Origin: Fulvia fulva
Lineage: Eukaryota > Ascomycota > Dothideomycetes > Mycosphaerellales > Mycosphaerellaceae
Length of the DNA: 64,000 nt
NCBI RefSeq assembly: GCF_020509005.1
Contig: NC_063019.1
Location: 3,844,001-3,908,000, forward strand
Direction of reading: 5' to 3'
Shown here: one piece after another, positions 1 through 14,000 of the stretch
Layout of the letters: each line of letters begins with the position of its first letter
How positions within the stretch are numbered: position 1 is the first letter of the stretch
Made by a program: the position numbers and the translations under genes
The notes under the pieces: generated by a model
Told to the model about the DNA's origin: nothing
Databases searched by the model: none
What the model saw: the letters and a program-made list of their open reading frames with translations, nothing else

Positions 1-577
1 TAGGTGTCCTAGTTTAGGATACTATACTTCTCCTTTATATTACGTATAAGTAAGGACTACTTCTCGATAACGTCTAGATCTTCTATTAGGGCTCGCTAAC
101 GATCGTATCTACGTATTATACGAACCTTTAGCTCACGATACCGCCTAATAAACCTGTTTATCTAATTAAGACTAGCGGGCTTAAGACCCTTCTCTTATAG
201 TAATAAATCGGCTATTACTTATATACTAGCCTTTAATAGCGGGAAACCTCTAAGATCTAGCTCGAGTATATACTCAAGTATCACCCTCTCTTCTAGCTCT
301 ATAAGCTTCTTCGAATTAGGCTTATAGTCACCCCGAGGAGGTCGTCTATTCAATCGATACCCTACTATAGTTCGAGACGCGTCGTATACCTTTATAGTAA
401 GTCGATTCGTAATTGTCGCGTCGCGTTTCGTAGCCTAGATAGCTAAGGTCAGTTTGGCCTCGTTTGAAGATAATATACGCTATAATAGTAGTTATATAGC
501 TATATCTATAGAAGTGGTATAGTTCTTAGTAAAAGTGGCCCGCTCGGTAGTATAGCCCGCTCGGTAGTAAAGTACGT
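1..577 (-). mobile_element. Fot1/pogo-type DNA transposon, 5' part, RIP-degraded
   Basis: Read on the minus strand, this begins with a terminal sequence at 577-520 (ACGTACTTTACTACCGAGCG, followed by a second GAGCGGGC unit) next to a TA, as expected for Tc1/mariner/pogo elements. It continues into the N-terminal helix-turn-helix and CENP-B-like part of a transposase. The same sequence occurs inverted at 57,899-58,218 and 63,218-63,640, where the DDE-type NFDE motif follows. Differences between the copies are mostly transitions. The element runs off the window start. It contains the uninterrupted version (259-276) of the site that carries a LINE in the right-hand copy. Stop codons in the frame make it inactive. 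Confidence 0.8.
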
Positions 578-699
578 TAGTATTATTAGTTTATTTTAGT
601 AAAATCAAGTTTAAGGTCGACTCGAAGTCGAAATCTTAAGGTATTAAGGCACCTAAGGTTAAGGTTCTTAGTATTAAGCAAAGTAAGTATAACGTTATA

Positions 700-3240
700 A
701 GTAAGGTTACAAATAAGGTTATAAGTTTTAGTTATGTCTTTATCGAGGTTCGAGTCGTTTACTAGTATTAGAGCTAGCTAAGAGTTACTAGAAAGTCTAA
801 CGAAGGCCTATAGGCCTTATAGGGAGGCTATAATCCTAGAAGAGATAGAAGACTCGGATAGCGACGAAGACAACACCCCGGAGGCTTTAGGCTCTAATAA
901 GGGTAAGGAAAGAGTACGACGAAATGGCTAAGAAGAGGATGACCAAAATAAGGGCACTATAACGTTAGGAATGCCCTATAGTCCGGATACGATAGTAGCC
1001 TTGTTTAGCCGTCTTACTATTACTATAGAAAATGTAGGACCTCGCTTCCCTACTCTAGGGAGTCCGGAAAACCCCCTCTTTAATAGTAGGAACGCTACTA
1101 AATTCTAGGAGAGGTTTAATGATCTTATAGACTAGTATCTACTAAGGCTATTAATTAAAACTTCTAGGGTCGCTTCGAGCGTAACTATAAGACTACTATC
1201 CGACGTTTAGTAATAAGGTTAGAGGGATAGTAAGTGAGGCGGAGCACCTTTAGGAGGTCCTTCTTAGCTAAATTTTCGAGATTCGATACCTATTCGATAT
1301 TAGGAAGTCGAGAATATCTAGAAGAGATAGTCCGGGCCGAGTAAGGGAAAAGCCCTAAGGAATAGGATATAAAGGAGTTTATCCGTCTCTTCGTAGCCTC
1401 TAGTAACCTAATTGATCCCGAAGACCTCGATAATAGCTCCCGTAGCCGTCTTCTACTTTAGGGGCTCCTAGAGTTAGTTACTAAGGCAGTTTATAAGAAA
1501 TGTAGGCTCTATCTAAAGTAGCCTAAGAAGTTTCGGCGCTTTTAAAAGATACTAGACGAGGCGACAAGTATCGCTAATAGTAAAGAAGGATAGAAGGCCG
1601 TATATACGGACTTTCTACTTACTTTACCGTAGCTTTATTAGTTAGTCATAAAGTAGATACCGCGCTTAATCTCTAAGATTAATACACTTAATAAAATAGC
1701 TATTTCCGCTACTATCGACGATAACGTTATTTAGAAAATAGTAGAAATAAGTATTTAAGCTTACTAATAAGGTCGCGCGGCGGAGTTTAGATCCTTTAAC
1801 CCTAGTAAAAATTAAAGGTCTATATAACTAGAGAACCCCGATCGCGTACCTAAACTATAGGTTTACTTAATATAGCGCCCGTAGTTATAGAACCGCGAGT
1901 AGTCTAAAGCGCTTAATAGGTGCTATTATAACTATAGTAGTACGGAACATTAGGCTAATAGGTATCCCGCGATACTATTCCTTATCTTATAAGGGTATGT
2001 CTTTTTAGCGACGAACAACTAGTAGTACCTAGGAAAGAAGACCGATCTAAATCCCCCTAAGTTTAACTTCCGACGGGACTATAGTAAACCTAAGCTCCTT
2101 TATATACTTCCGTAGCTTAAGGAACACTATAGCCCAATTCTATCTAATAAGGACATAAAAATCCCTACGCTTTAGAAACAATAGATAGGTCGAGATTATA
2201 CTAGTGTCTTAAGCGTAGAGCTTCTTAACTACTCTAAACCTCTATCTAATAACCGACACCTTATAGAATACGGCCCTTAAGATACTAGATCTAGGTAGTA
2301 ACCGACGGCCGCTAGTAGTTACTAGATCTAGTTTAAGGAAGAAGAAGAACCGGCTCTATAAGGGAGTAAAATTATAAACTACGACGAGGTTAAGGTTAAG
2401 GCCTACCTAATCTAGAGTAATAAATCTCGAGGCAAAGCTCTATTAGGAATTATAAAGAACCCGAATCCTCGAACTAGGTCTAGTATATAGGTATTAAGGG
2501 TACGACCCGAGGCCGCTAAAGCTATACGATAAGAACTCGAAGAGGAGATCCGGTAGGAAGAACTCTATTAGTAGGAGGTAGCGATAATTAGAGACGCCGG
2601 TTCTAGGGCTAGTAGAAGCTAGTTAACGGTAGCGTTAGAGAAGACTCTTAGAAGAAGGACACCTAAGCCTCGAGCTAAGTTAAGGCCTATGCTCTCGGAA
2701 TAGCCGGTAGGGCCTATTAATGCCCTATTTGTATAGCGTAAACGGCTATAGAATACGAAGACGATAAGGATTAATAACTACGTCCGATAGTACGGTATAG
2801 GAGATAGGCCCGTTACTAAGGAGGAGGGAGTGACCTATTAGATTAATCAAATCCTTTAGACTACGTTTCTAAACGTTAATACCCGGGACTAGTTTCGGTA
2901 TAGTCGCTAGTTTAAGACTACCTTATTTAGGAGAGTAGTAAATACCCCTAATCTATAGTCTTAGCTTACTACCGTCCGTAAGTTAGCTAGCTAAGAAGGG
3001 ACTAAAGTCCGTACGAGTCATATCGCTACCTATAAAGACGAGGAAGAAGAGGCTAACAAAGAAGTCTTTCGGGATAATTATTAAGCTCGCTTTATAGGTA
3101 TGTTCTTAACGATATTATATAGTAAGGATAAGGATTCTCGATCACGGTCCGAGATTATTAATAAATTGGCTATTGACGAGGACTATTTATTCGATAGCCG
3201 TTATTAAGACGAGTAATCCACTTAAGTAGTAGCGACCCGC
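700..3240 (+). mobile_element. Gag-like retroelement remnant, RIP-degraded
   Basis: A long plus-strand frame is readable if TAG/TAA are taken as former Gln codons. It has an acidic N-terminus (about 830-900), a segment resembling retrotransposon Gag (about 1,060-1,650), a CX2CX4HX4C-like zinc knuckle near 1,921-1,966, and a charged C-terminal region. In the knuckle every Cys codon is now TAT (Tyr) while His is kept, as G-to-A changes at TGT would give. No pol domain or LTR could be assigned to it, so the superfamily is uncertain. It lies between the DNA transposon on its left and the LINE on its right. Confidence 0.5.
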
Positions 3241-3449
3241 CTACGCTAGCGGCGGCGTAATCGTAGTATAAAGAACCCTAAAACTAAGGTTCTGTTCCCC
3301 TAGGGGTAGACCCTAGAGTTACGGAGTTACGGAGGATAACTACCTAATTAGGAAGCGCGACCCCGAATAGTAGCGAAGGATAGTAACTAACGAGAGCTAT
3401 AGCCTTACGAACATTCTTTACTAAGAGCTAAACCGGGGAACAAACTAAG

Positions 3450-6400
3450 AGAAAACCTAGGACATAAGCTAAGGCCTACTATATAGAAAGTAGAGGCTAA
3501 CGACAAATAATATAGCGTAGACGACCCTATATACGGAGGCGGAAAACTTACTAGGGGATAACGAACACCTAGCCCGGGTATATAAGAACACTATAGTATA
3601 GCTACTAGGAGCGCTAAAAGCGCTATTATACTAAATCCCGAAGACAATCTAATAAGTAATATAGAAGGTAGCCTAGAGACTAACTATATAGGCAATAGTA
3701 GTAGTAGGTAAGAATTAACCCCCTCCGAAGGCAAGTAAGGCGGTACGCCTATATATTACTAATCCGGCGGAGAAACAAGAAATCGTAGCCCTAATAAGCA
3801 AGGAGATTGTCGACAGAATCGGCCAAAAGGAGGTAGTTAGGGCGAGGGTAGAGGCAATAGGCGTAGTAAGACTCTTTACCGTATAAGAGTCTAATAGACG
3901 AAAGCTAGAGACCTATAAGGAGTAGACTACTAAAGTCGCGAAGTCGGTACGAGTCTCCTACTAATAGTATACCGTTATTGCCTACGGAGTCCCTAGGATA
4001 TTTAAGGTCGAAGACCTTCCCTACCTCTAAGTATAGAACTAGAACACCTCCCCGGGAGTACGACTAACAAAGGCGGTATAGCTATATAAGATAGTAGACC
4101 GAGAGAAGACGTATTTATCGCTTATTATCTAGGTAGAGATAGCGGAACAAGCTAACTAGATACTAGATAATAGACTGTTCTAGAACTACGAGAGAATAGA
4201 CACGGAGATCTATTAGAGTAGCTATAGGGTACTATAATGCTTCTAATGCTAATAGTACGGTAATATAGCCCTAAAATACGGGGAGAAGACCCTAAGGTGT
4301 CCTTTCTACGTAGGCCTATACTAGGGAAGGGAATGCCTAAAAAGGAGAGTAGGTACGTATACTACGGTAGAAGGCACCTAGTATATTCAAGCTAATGCCT
4401 AGCTAGAATAGTAGTATAAGAACGAGCGAGACAAGCAAGGACCTCTCTACTAGCTAGGTACCCCTAACGATAGTAGGAGGGACCTACCGTATATAAGGGC
4501 TTCGAGCCGAGTAAAAGGAAGAGGGTAGAAGAGACGAACAAGGGAACCTAACCGTAAACGTATCTACCTCCCGGTAGGCCTCGACACCTTAACCGGGCTA
4601 CTAACGAACTAGGCTAAATACGAATCTTTAGGGCGCCCTAGCGGCCCTAGGGCTAGCCGGATAGCGAGATATAGGCTTAGGAGATATAGTAGGTTAGCAC
4701 GGAGATAGACCTTACGGATAACGAATAATACTATACGACGACATTACTATCGTATAGTATAACGTAAACAAAAGTAGGGACAAGGTCTAGCGCTACTTTC
4801 TATAAGAGCTAGACCCGCTACGGTACTACGTTATTACGGTATAGGAACTATAGATCAACCCCTACGTAGGACTCCTAGCTACTTATAATGACCGGAGATA
4901 CTATACCGTAATCGCGGGCTAACGAGGCGTTATCCTAAGGACATATTTATACGTAAGCAAGACTATAGACCTTAAGTCGTAGAAGGTTATACTACTATAG
5001 TAGGGTAACCTAGGAGACATAACATTAATCTAGATCGATACGACATAAGGCCCTATCTAGATCTATAACGTTTATAACCCGCTACCGCGGGGTCGGACGA
5101 GTAGGGAACTAGGAACCCTCGCCTACCTAGAGCGGACCCTAAGCTAAGACATAAAGTAAGTACTCCTCGGCGACTTTAACCTCTACTACCTATAGTAGGG
5201 ACTCGAATTCACTCCCCCGTACGCGTTTCTAGGGGGGAAGCTACTAGATATAACCGTACGCTACGGAATGGCCTTAGTAATACTAAAGGGAATAGAGACG
5301 TAGAAGGCCCGTACTAGTATAAGCACGATCGACCTATACTTTCTATTACGAGAACTTAAAGAGAGACTAGTCTAATGCCGACCGAACTACGCGCTAGAAG
5401 CCTCCTTAGACTATATCCCTATCTAAGCGACGCTAGGGGTAAAGGCGATAGAGGAGCTAGTAAACGAACTACGCCGTAACTAGAAGAAGGCACGCTAGGA
5501 CGACATAAGAGGCTTCCTAATAGCGAACCTACTATAGTATAGAGAACTCGAGACGACAGCTTAGCTAGATTAAGTAGCGGAACAGATTACCTCGGTTATA
5601 TAGTAAGTAGCGGAACAATATACGCCGTTACTCCGGCCCTTAACGTAGTAGAAGGCCTTCTAGACCCCTAAATACTCTACGAAGGTAAGGGAGGCTAGAA
5701 GGGCAAGGCGATAGTAGACGAAGGAGCATACCTAAGAGACGTAGGAGCAATACTATTACGCGACATAAGAGAAGAAGGCATAGATAAGATGCGATAAGCT
5801 ATAGGACTAGAGAGCGACGATCGGGCTCGTTATAGAAAACCCGGAATAGATATAGAGACTTACTAAATAGGTACGACTACCGAAAGAGTAACAAGCCCCT
5901 TACTTCCCCCTAATCGTAGACCGCGAAGGGATTGCCTAGGCTACGCCCCGGGGTAAGGCAAAAGCGTTAGCCGACTATTTCTTTTCGACGTAAGTAGAGG
6001 TAGACCTTATAGACATCGGCCCGAGTATATACCCGGAACCCCTAGATATAGATTAGACGGTTAGCTCTAATATAGTAGTAGAAGTTATAAGTAAGCTAAA
6101 AGGACGAAAAGTCCTAGGCCTAGACAGGATACTAAACGTACTACTAAAAGAGTATAGAGAAGAGATCGCGCCGAACCTTATAAACCTATTTACCGCGTGC
6201 CTACGGCTAGGGTATCACCCGAAGCCGTATAGAGAGTCTATGATAGTAGTGCTACGTAAGCTATAGAAGGAAGACTATACTTAGCCTAAGTCGTATAGAC
6301 TAATAGTACTTCTAAATACGATAGGGAAGGTCCTAGAAAAGATAGTAGCCTAGAGACTTACGTAGCTTACCGAGGACAACTACGTACTCCTAGTAATATA

Positions 6401-8280
6401 GATAGGGGGAAGAAGCTAGCGATCGATACTAATAGTAATAGAGCTAATTACGGAGCAAATTCAGACCCTCTAGTACTACGGTAGGAACCGAGCGGCGTCC
6501 TTACTATCCCTCGACATTGTAGGGGCCTTCGATAACGTCTTATACTAAAGGCTAATATATATCCTATAGCAGAAAGGTATCCCCTAGTAGACAACGACGT
6601 TTGTCTACTCCTTTCTCTAGGAACGGACGATATACCTAGTCCTAGGAAGGTATACGTCCGACCCGGTAAAGGCAGAGACTAGAATACCTTAGGGATCTAC
6701 TCTCTCCCCTATCCTATTTCTAATATTTATGTCTGATCTAATCCCCCTACTTACCTCTCCGCAAACCTTAGCATCGGGGTTCGTAGACGATATAAACATC
6801 CTAGCCTAGTCAGACTCGATAGAAGAGAACTGTCGCCTCCTTAAAGATAGGCACAAGAAATGCGAGGAGTAGGTAAAGAAGTATAGTGCCCGGTTCGCCC
6901 CTAAAAAGTACTAACTTATACACTTTAGTAAAGCGAGAACATACTATAATATAAAGGCGGCGGTAAGAATCTAAGGCTACGAGACTAAGCTATTAGCGGA
7001 GCTACGAGTACTAGGGATCTAGCTCGACCCGAAGCTAAGCTAGAATGTATAGATTAAGAAAGCCTAGAGTCGAGCGCAAGTTAATAAAGCCTCGATAAAG
7101 AGGCTTACGGCATCTATATAGGGAGCAATATTTGATAAGGTAAGAGTAATATATAAGGCGATCGTTAGACTAGCTATATTGTACGGGGTATAGATTTAGG
7201 GAACAGGAGGCGTAGGTAAGCCGATCCTAAAACGGATAGAGTAACCCCTAAATAGGACATAGGTAGGCAACCTACGTAGGGTACTAGGCGTATATAAGAC
7301 AACGTTAATAAGTACGGTAGAAATAGAGACAGGAATACTACTAATCGGCTAGTATATCCGGGGAATGAGAATTTAATACGCGGCAAAGACGATAGGTTAC
7401 CTAGTACAAACTACGATCTAGGAGGCAAAGAATAAGATAGAAAGCCGCTACCGGAGAGGGGTAGGACATAGGACAAGCTAAAAAGAGGATGACCTTACTA
7501 CCTTTACGGCCGTATAGATAAGTACCGAATGGCTAGCACGAAAGGAGGAGGAGCGTAGGACTCGCTAGGCCGGCGGGAGTAAGGCTAAGACCTAAAGCCT
7601 AGCGGAATAGATAGCGAGCTACCTATAGGAGCAGGACTAGAAAAGGAAGCCCCCTAAGACAATAAGCCCGATAGCGCTCCGAGCCTTCTAGAGACATAAT
7701 TACTAGCTATATAGGGACCTAATAAGGGCCGAAGTAAGCATAGCGATCCAAATCAGGTCTAAATATATTAGATTAAGGGCCTACCTATTTAGGAGACGCG
7801 TACTAGATATCTATAGCCTAGCCTACTAGTGTGGCTACCTATCGTAAAACCTAGAACATATACTACTACGATGCCCGTAGTAGGCGAGAGGTAGGGGAAA
7901 TTGGGCACCGAGCGGGAAGGAGAGACTATAAGTTAATTATTAGGGACAAAGGTAACATTCGCCGAATCTCTCGGTAGATACTATAGTAGGGATACCTCTA
8001 GTAGTTTAGCCTCGCGAGCGAGACGGAGGAGTAGATAGATAAGAGGCGGAAGCGAGGGGGGTTGTAGATAGGGTAGTCATTAGGGTAGGCCTATAACACT
8101 AGCGTACCCCTAATAAGGGAAATTTAAGACGATAACTAGGAGGAAAAGATAGGCGGGAAGGAGGAGGGGTTTTCACTAATACGGTTTCCCCTCTATATAT
8201 ACAAAAACAAGATAGTATAGCTATATAGGCCAAAGGGCACTATAATAGCTTAATGAAATATCTATCTATCTATCTATATA
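3450..8280 (+). mobile_element. Tad-like LINE, family 1, long copy (ORF1 + ORF2), RIP-degraded
   Basis: Non-LTR retrotransposon. ORF1 (about 3,500-4,560) ends in Cys-rich zinc-knuckle-like motifs near 4,238-4,279 and 4,298-4,336. ORF2 (about 4,640-8,140) starts with an apurinic-type endonuclease, shown by GDFNLYY at about 5,167, and continues into a reverse transcriptase with the FVDDINIL active-site motif at 6,779-6,806. A CX2C/H-rich tail lies near 7,820-7,880. The 3' end is a (TATC)n tract at 8,258-8,280, typical of Tad-group LINEs. Many in-frame TAG/TAA make it inactive. The 5' limit is uncertain; no target duplication was found. A 5'-truncated relative lies at 44,089-45,710. Confidence 0.78.
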
Positions 8281-11200
8281 ATTGTTAGTAGTAAACTCGG
8301 CAAGTAGTAACTAATTAACCTAATTATCTTAGGCGTAGTTAATATAGGCCCTAAGGTAGAGTTCTATAACCTTATTCGTGTTTTTAGACTATCTATCGGA
8401 TTCTAGGTAAAAGGCCGTCGATAGTCGTTATTAAATACCGAGTAGGGAGTAAACTCGTCTCTAGAACGTAGACGTCTACTAGGAGCCCCGATCCGAGACG
8501 ATGCTCTTAGGAATGCTATAACGAATAAAGATATAGCGGATAAAGATATATACGATATATAGGGCGTCTATCTATAGCACTAGGATCAGGTATCTCTCCT
8601 TAGTAAGCCTATCTATAACTATAAGGACGTTCTTATACGTTTGTCTATCGGTTAAGCTCTTACTTACGGGCAAATCTATAACGAAGTTAATAGCGATATC
8701 CTCCTATACTCCGAAGGGTGCCGGTAATAGTATAAGGAGGTACTAATACTACTGATTTGACGGAACCGTTATTCTATAGATAATATAATTATAGACGAAT
8801 CTCTTAATCGTTTGTACTATACGTAGCTAGCGGTAGTACCTACTAATCAACTCGAATGTCTTTTTACGGCCGGGATACCTAGCCGCGGGTATGTCGTAGA
8901 AACGTTTCGTAATTAGAGTACGAAGTTCTACTACGCTAGTAACTTCTAGGACAAATAAGCTATATCCTCCGTAGGCGTTCTTTATATAGATTATACTATC
9001 TTCTACTTTAGACGTACGATCGTCAATCTTGTGTTTACGTAATAGAGGTACTTACTAGTTCTAGGATAGCTATTATATAGTAGCCTAAACGGTCTCTTTG
9101 TTATATAGAGCCTTGACTTATATAAGTAAATCCTACTATACTACTTACTACGCTACCTCCCCCTCCCGTAGCTCGCTTAAATTGAGCTTAATATCGAGGC
9201 GAGCGGGCAGTAGGATGACCTAGCTCTAATACTATAGACGTAGATTGCTTAGATCCGACGGTAGATCTTACGATCGTCTAGTAAGACTATTAGGCTTTAT
9301 ACCCTATATAGCTAGACGATAGGTAATTTTAAATACAAACTGTACTAGGAACTATACCTAGCGTACCTACCGTCTATCAAATTGTTTCGTGCTTATAAAG
9401 TATTCTAGGTTCTTATAATCGGAGTAGATAATAACGGGATTGTTATCTATATCCTTTATATTCTCGAAATCGGTATCTATATTATCGTCTAAGTTAACGG
9501 TAAGCTTAGGTCTCTATTCTTCGAAGGCGAGGACGATAGCTAATAGTTTCTTGTCGTAAATCTCGTAGTTATACTCCTATAGTAACATCTTCTTAGACAT
9601 ATATACTACCGGTCTCTAGACGTCTCCGTATTTCTATAAAATTACTACCGTAGTAACGAAATCTAAGGCATCTATTTCGACTATAGTTTCTGACCCTAGT
9701 ACAAAGTATACAAGTACCGTGTCCGTTAAGAATCTATCTTTTAATTCTTAGAAGGCTGCTTCGTATTCTATTGTCTAAACGAATAGTTTCTTACTAGTCT
9801 TTATTAAATTCGTAAGGAGTATATAGATTTTAGAGAAGTTCTATATAAACCTTCGATAGGAGTTTCCGAACCTAAGGAATGCTTATACATCCTTTAGGCA
9901 TATTAGAGTAAGCTAGTTCTTGACTACGTCGACCTTTTCTAGGTCTATACGGATACCGTCGACTCCTATAATAATACTAAGGTACTTCGTCTCTATTTAG
10001 TAGAACTTGTATTTGTCGATGTCTAATTATAGGCCGGCTTTACGTATACGCTATAGTACTTTACGTACGTATTATATATATTCCTCAAATATATCGCTAA
10101 AGATCAGGATATTATCTAGGTATACTAAATAGAAGTTATAGAGATACTCCCTAAGTGTATTGTAAATATATAATTAGAATGTTTCTAGAGTATTATATAG
10201 GCCGAAAGGCATTACTATACACTTAATTGACTATAGCGAGTACTAAACGTAGTTTTCTATTCGTAGCCCTCCGTAATACAAATACGGTTAAAGGTAGAGA
10301 TGACATCGAGTTTAGTAAAGTACTTCTTTCTATTTAGGCGGTTTAGCGTTTCTTAGAATAGTAGTATTAGGTATCTACTTTTGACCGTAAGGGCATTAAG
10401 AGCTCTATAGTCGATATAGACCCGTAGACCGCCGCCTAGTCTACGTATAATTAGTACTAGTATAGAAGCCGGGCTCGTACTTCGTTATATCGCTCTAGAT
10501 TCTAGCTAATTATCGACCTACTTCTTAATTACCTTATTCTCGCGAGACGACATTACGTATAGCCGCTTAAAAGGAAGTAACTTAGTTTCGTCTTTAAGGT
10601 GTATTTTATAGTCTTTACTAGGGCGGTAAGGTAGGATCTTCAATATATCCTAACGGTTAATATAGTCTTCGAAATCGTATAGTTCCTAGGGCAAGTAGAC
10701 CTTAGTATCTTAGTCCTTATCTTTGCCTTTTATAAATCTATCGAAGTCGCTATTTACTATTATTATACATACTGTTAAGGGGTTTACTAACTATACCTTC
10801 CGAAGGTTTATAGCGTAGAGCCTAGTAGGATCGAAGTCTTGCCTAGTCGCTACTATTACGTAGGCTCGTAATAGGTTTGCGTAGTGCTTCTAACTAGGTA
10901 GTATAATCTATATTATATAGACTTCCGCTCCTTTCTTACGAGCTAGTTTTACTACGTAGGCCGCGGAGATGTTTACGATATCGATCTCTAGTTCTAGTTT
11001 AACAACTCGTTACTTTTATTTCGTGTGTCGGCACGGTCGCTTTAACGTCTTAACGCCGTCTACCGGTAACGGTTATCGAGTATATATACGGAAGTCATCC
11101 TCTTATAGTTAGGGTATATACTTAGGTAACGATAGCGTAGGAGCGGTAACTTTATCGGGGTTATCTTCTACTATCGGCGGTTAATAATTACCTAATAGTA

Positions 11201-14000
11201 CTAGCGTAGCTAGATAGTTAATAGACTGTACTATTAGGTACTTATTAGACCTCTAGTTTACCTTATAGGTACGGCTTTTCAAATAATTCATTATTATAAT
11301 GCCCTTCTCCTATTATATCTCTAGTATGTAGTCTACGAACTAACTAGAGCCGAGTACGATGTTATACTCTAGTGATTCTATCAAATAGTAGCTAAGGATT
11401 TCGACGTAGCCGCCGATATTAAAAGGAAAGTACGTAGACCCGGTAATAAGCTCGTTAGCGGAGCTACTATTAGCTAGTCCTAATTAAAGAGGTTCTTCCT
11501 AGAGTCGAGGAAGATTATATATACGAGCGTATACAGAATTTATATACTAAGAGGTGGCACTATAATTAAGGAAGGTAAGAGCTTAATTACTACCTATACT
11601 ACTAGGTATTATAAGGTAAGGGGACACTCTCGGCCTTAGTACCCCTCGTGTAATAGGCGGTATTAGAGAGCTTACTAATATACGTAAAGCGTACTCTAGT
11701 CCTTATATTACCGCATCTCGCTATATTTCCTTCTTAGTATTATGTTTATAAGTAGGACTAACGGTTATCGTACTTAAGCGTTAGTCTAGCTATTTCCCTA
11801 TTACTAAGGATTAGCCGGTATCTATGTTATAGAGCTAGTATTTGCGCGCGGTAGAGGGCGCTTATACTACTTAATAGGGTAGTCTAACGAGTATAAGTTA
11901 TAGTCTAGCTATTTCCCTATTACTAAGGATTAGCCGGTATCTATATTATAGAGCTAGTATTTGCGCGCGGTAGAGGGCGCTTATACTACTTAATAGGGTA
12001 GTCTAACGAGTATAAGTTATAGTCTATACGGCGGTAGCGGATATAACCGCCTACTACGATAATACTAGCCTTCTCCTTAAGCTCGAGCTTCTTAAGTTTC
12101 TTAAATTCGCGCGGTATCTAAGCGTATAGCTTAAGGCCTAAACCTTAGGCTATACCGGGCGCGGTAGGTATAGTACCGTTACTACCGCTAGTACTACGAG
12201 GTGGTCGTAGTATAGCTAGGGTCTTTAACTTTAGGCGCTCGAACTTAGCTTCGAGCTTATAGTATAGATCGACTAAGTCTTTACGGTCCTTAGTCTCTAT
12301 AGGCAGTGCCTCTATATATTTGTAGTTAAGCTTGCCCTCGAGTAGGCGGTAATTAGTCTTAGCTAATAGGTCGTATAAGTTACGCTGTTTGTCGTACTTA
12401 GCGATAAAGATAGAAAATAACTCGTTCTTACCCTACTATAAGACCTAGAGCTTCTAGAAGGCCTTACCTACGATGTCCTTCTTACTATACCGATTAATAA
12501 GAAATTAGATTATCTAATCGATAGACTTAAAGGGGTTAACGTAATTACGCTTAGTACGCTTAGAGGGTACTCGCGGATTATATAGCTAGTACGGGTACCC
12601 GTCGAGGTAGTTAAGAATATAGCGTAGTCCGTCCTCGATAGTCTAGAACTATATTACGGACAGCTTGATCTCTAGCTAATCGAGCTAACGGTCAAAGTTT
12701 ATATTCTTATTATCGAACTTACTTTCTAGGTCCTTAACTAACTTGTTAGTATATATAATATTAGCGGAGGGTTCGATAGTAGTGAACTAGCTAACGGCGG
12801 TATTACTAGTTACCCTAGAAGCACTACTAGGTATACCCTAGCGTTCTCGTCGTACGGAGTTACGGCGTAGGTAACGGCGTAGTCGACTATTATCTCTACC
12901 CTTATCGTTATTAGAGTTGTCTCCGTCGTTATCGCTACTACCTCTACTACCTCCTCGTCGGGTACCTCTACCTATACGGTCCTACTAAGTAGGAGGCGTA
13001 GGTAATCGTAAAACACCGTTACGACGAGGGGAGTAGACGCGGACCTAACGACTACGGTCATTATTATTATTACCGTTAGTACCGCTAGTATCGCTAGTAC
13101 CGTTCGTATCCTTAGCTACTAGCTAAGCCTTTAGCTCTACTACCTCCTTATTTAGAGCCTAATTACGCTTAGATATGGCTTTAATGTCCTTAGGTAATAT
13201 GCCTACCTACGACTCCTCGACCTGTCCGAAGAGCGTATCGTTATCCTATCGGAGGCGCTAATTAGCTTCCTTAAGGTCTTATATCTAACTCTTATACTTC
13301 TAGTATTTATTAAAGTAGAATATAAAGAGGCCCTTAACATCCTTATCCTTTTCGAGTTGACTAAGACTCTCGGATACGATATTACGTTCCTTCTTTATAT
13401 CGGTGTACTTACGCTATATAACCTTATTAGCCTTCTTTAGGGACTCGACCTAGTTAAAAAGTGTAATAAAGTCTAACTCTATCTAGCGAACGAGGTAAAA
13501 CATAATCTCCGGGTATACTATAGTACGAGTCGCGAACTCGGCTAGGCTCTTAATAGTAGTATACTCTAAGGCGATTGCCGACTCCTTAGGTTAGCGTATA
13601 TTATTAGTTTTACTAGCTTATATATATATATTATCTCTTGACTCTACAATCTTATACACCTTGATTCCTCCTTCTTCTAAGATCTATTCCTCGTCGAGAA
13701 ATTGTACAAAGTTAATAGGGTCGGAGGTTAAGGTAAACTACTATTCTTTAGGTAGTAGATCCTTCTCGATCTCTTATTATTCGGCGGCGAATACGTTCGA
13801 GTCGTCGTCGGAAGGGAAGGTACCTAGGACGATATCGAGTGTCTACGTTTTAGTAGATACGGCTAGGAAAAGCTTAGCGCGTACGAGCGACTAACGCTTA
13901 TACTTACTAAGATCTAGATAAAGAGGTTGCTTATGTAAGAGTACCCCGTTAGTAGTACTACCGGGTATAGCTATATTATACTATTACGTAGTAGATAAGA
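8281..14000 (-). mobile_element. Gypsy LTR retrotransposon 1, gag-pol, RIP-degraded
   Basis: On the minus strand, gag-like sequence (about 13,600-11,600) is followed by protease/RT/RNase H/integrase. The RT motif region at 10,145-10,085 reads LVYLDNILIFSDIFEE: the second Asp of the YxDD box is Asn, a TGAT-to-TAAT change on the coding strand. RNase H (YEIYDKKLLAIV, then YKNLEYF) lies at about 9,600-9,380. Integrase ends at 8,281 with the frame LRAYINYAQ (Q from TAA), directly against the family-1 LINE tail, so the 3' end and LTR are missing here. I found no LTR pair for this copy. Numerous nonsense codons make it inactive. Confidence 0.72.
11783..12020. repeat. 119-bp tandem duplication in Gypsy 1
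   Basis: Two head-to-tail copies, 11,783-11,901 and 11,902-12,020, begin with AGTCTAGCTATTTCCC. They appear identical except for one transition (CTATGTTATAG versus CTATATTATAG). The unit length is not a multiple of three, so it would shift the gag frame. The near-identity implies it arose late in, or after, mutation of the element. Confidence 0.9.

Noticed and set aside
7174..7386. Minus-strand 70-aa frame with hydrophobic stretches
   Set aside because: Antisense to the family-1 LINE ORF2; a chance frame in mutated repeat DNA.
11783..12020. Tandem duplication read as a CRISPR-like array or LTR pair
   Set aside because: Only two adjacent units with no spacers, inside a Gypsy gag region.
13661..13894. 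Plus-strand 77-aa frame
   Set aside because: Antisense to the Gypsy 1 gag region; Ser-rich chance frame without a domain.
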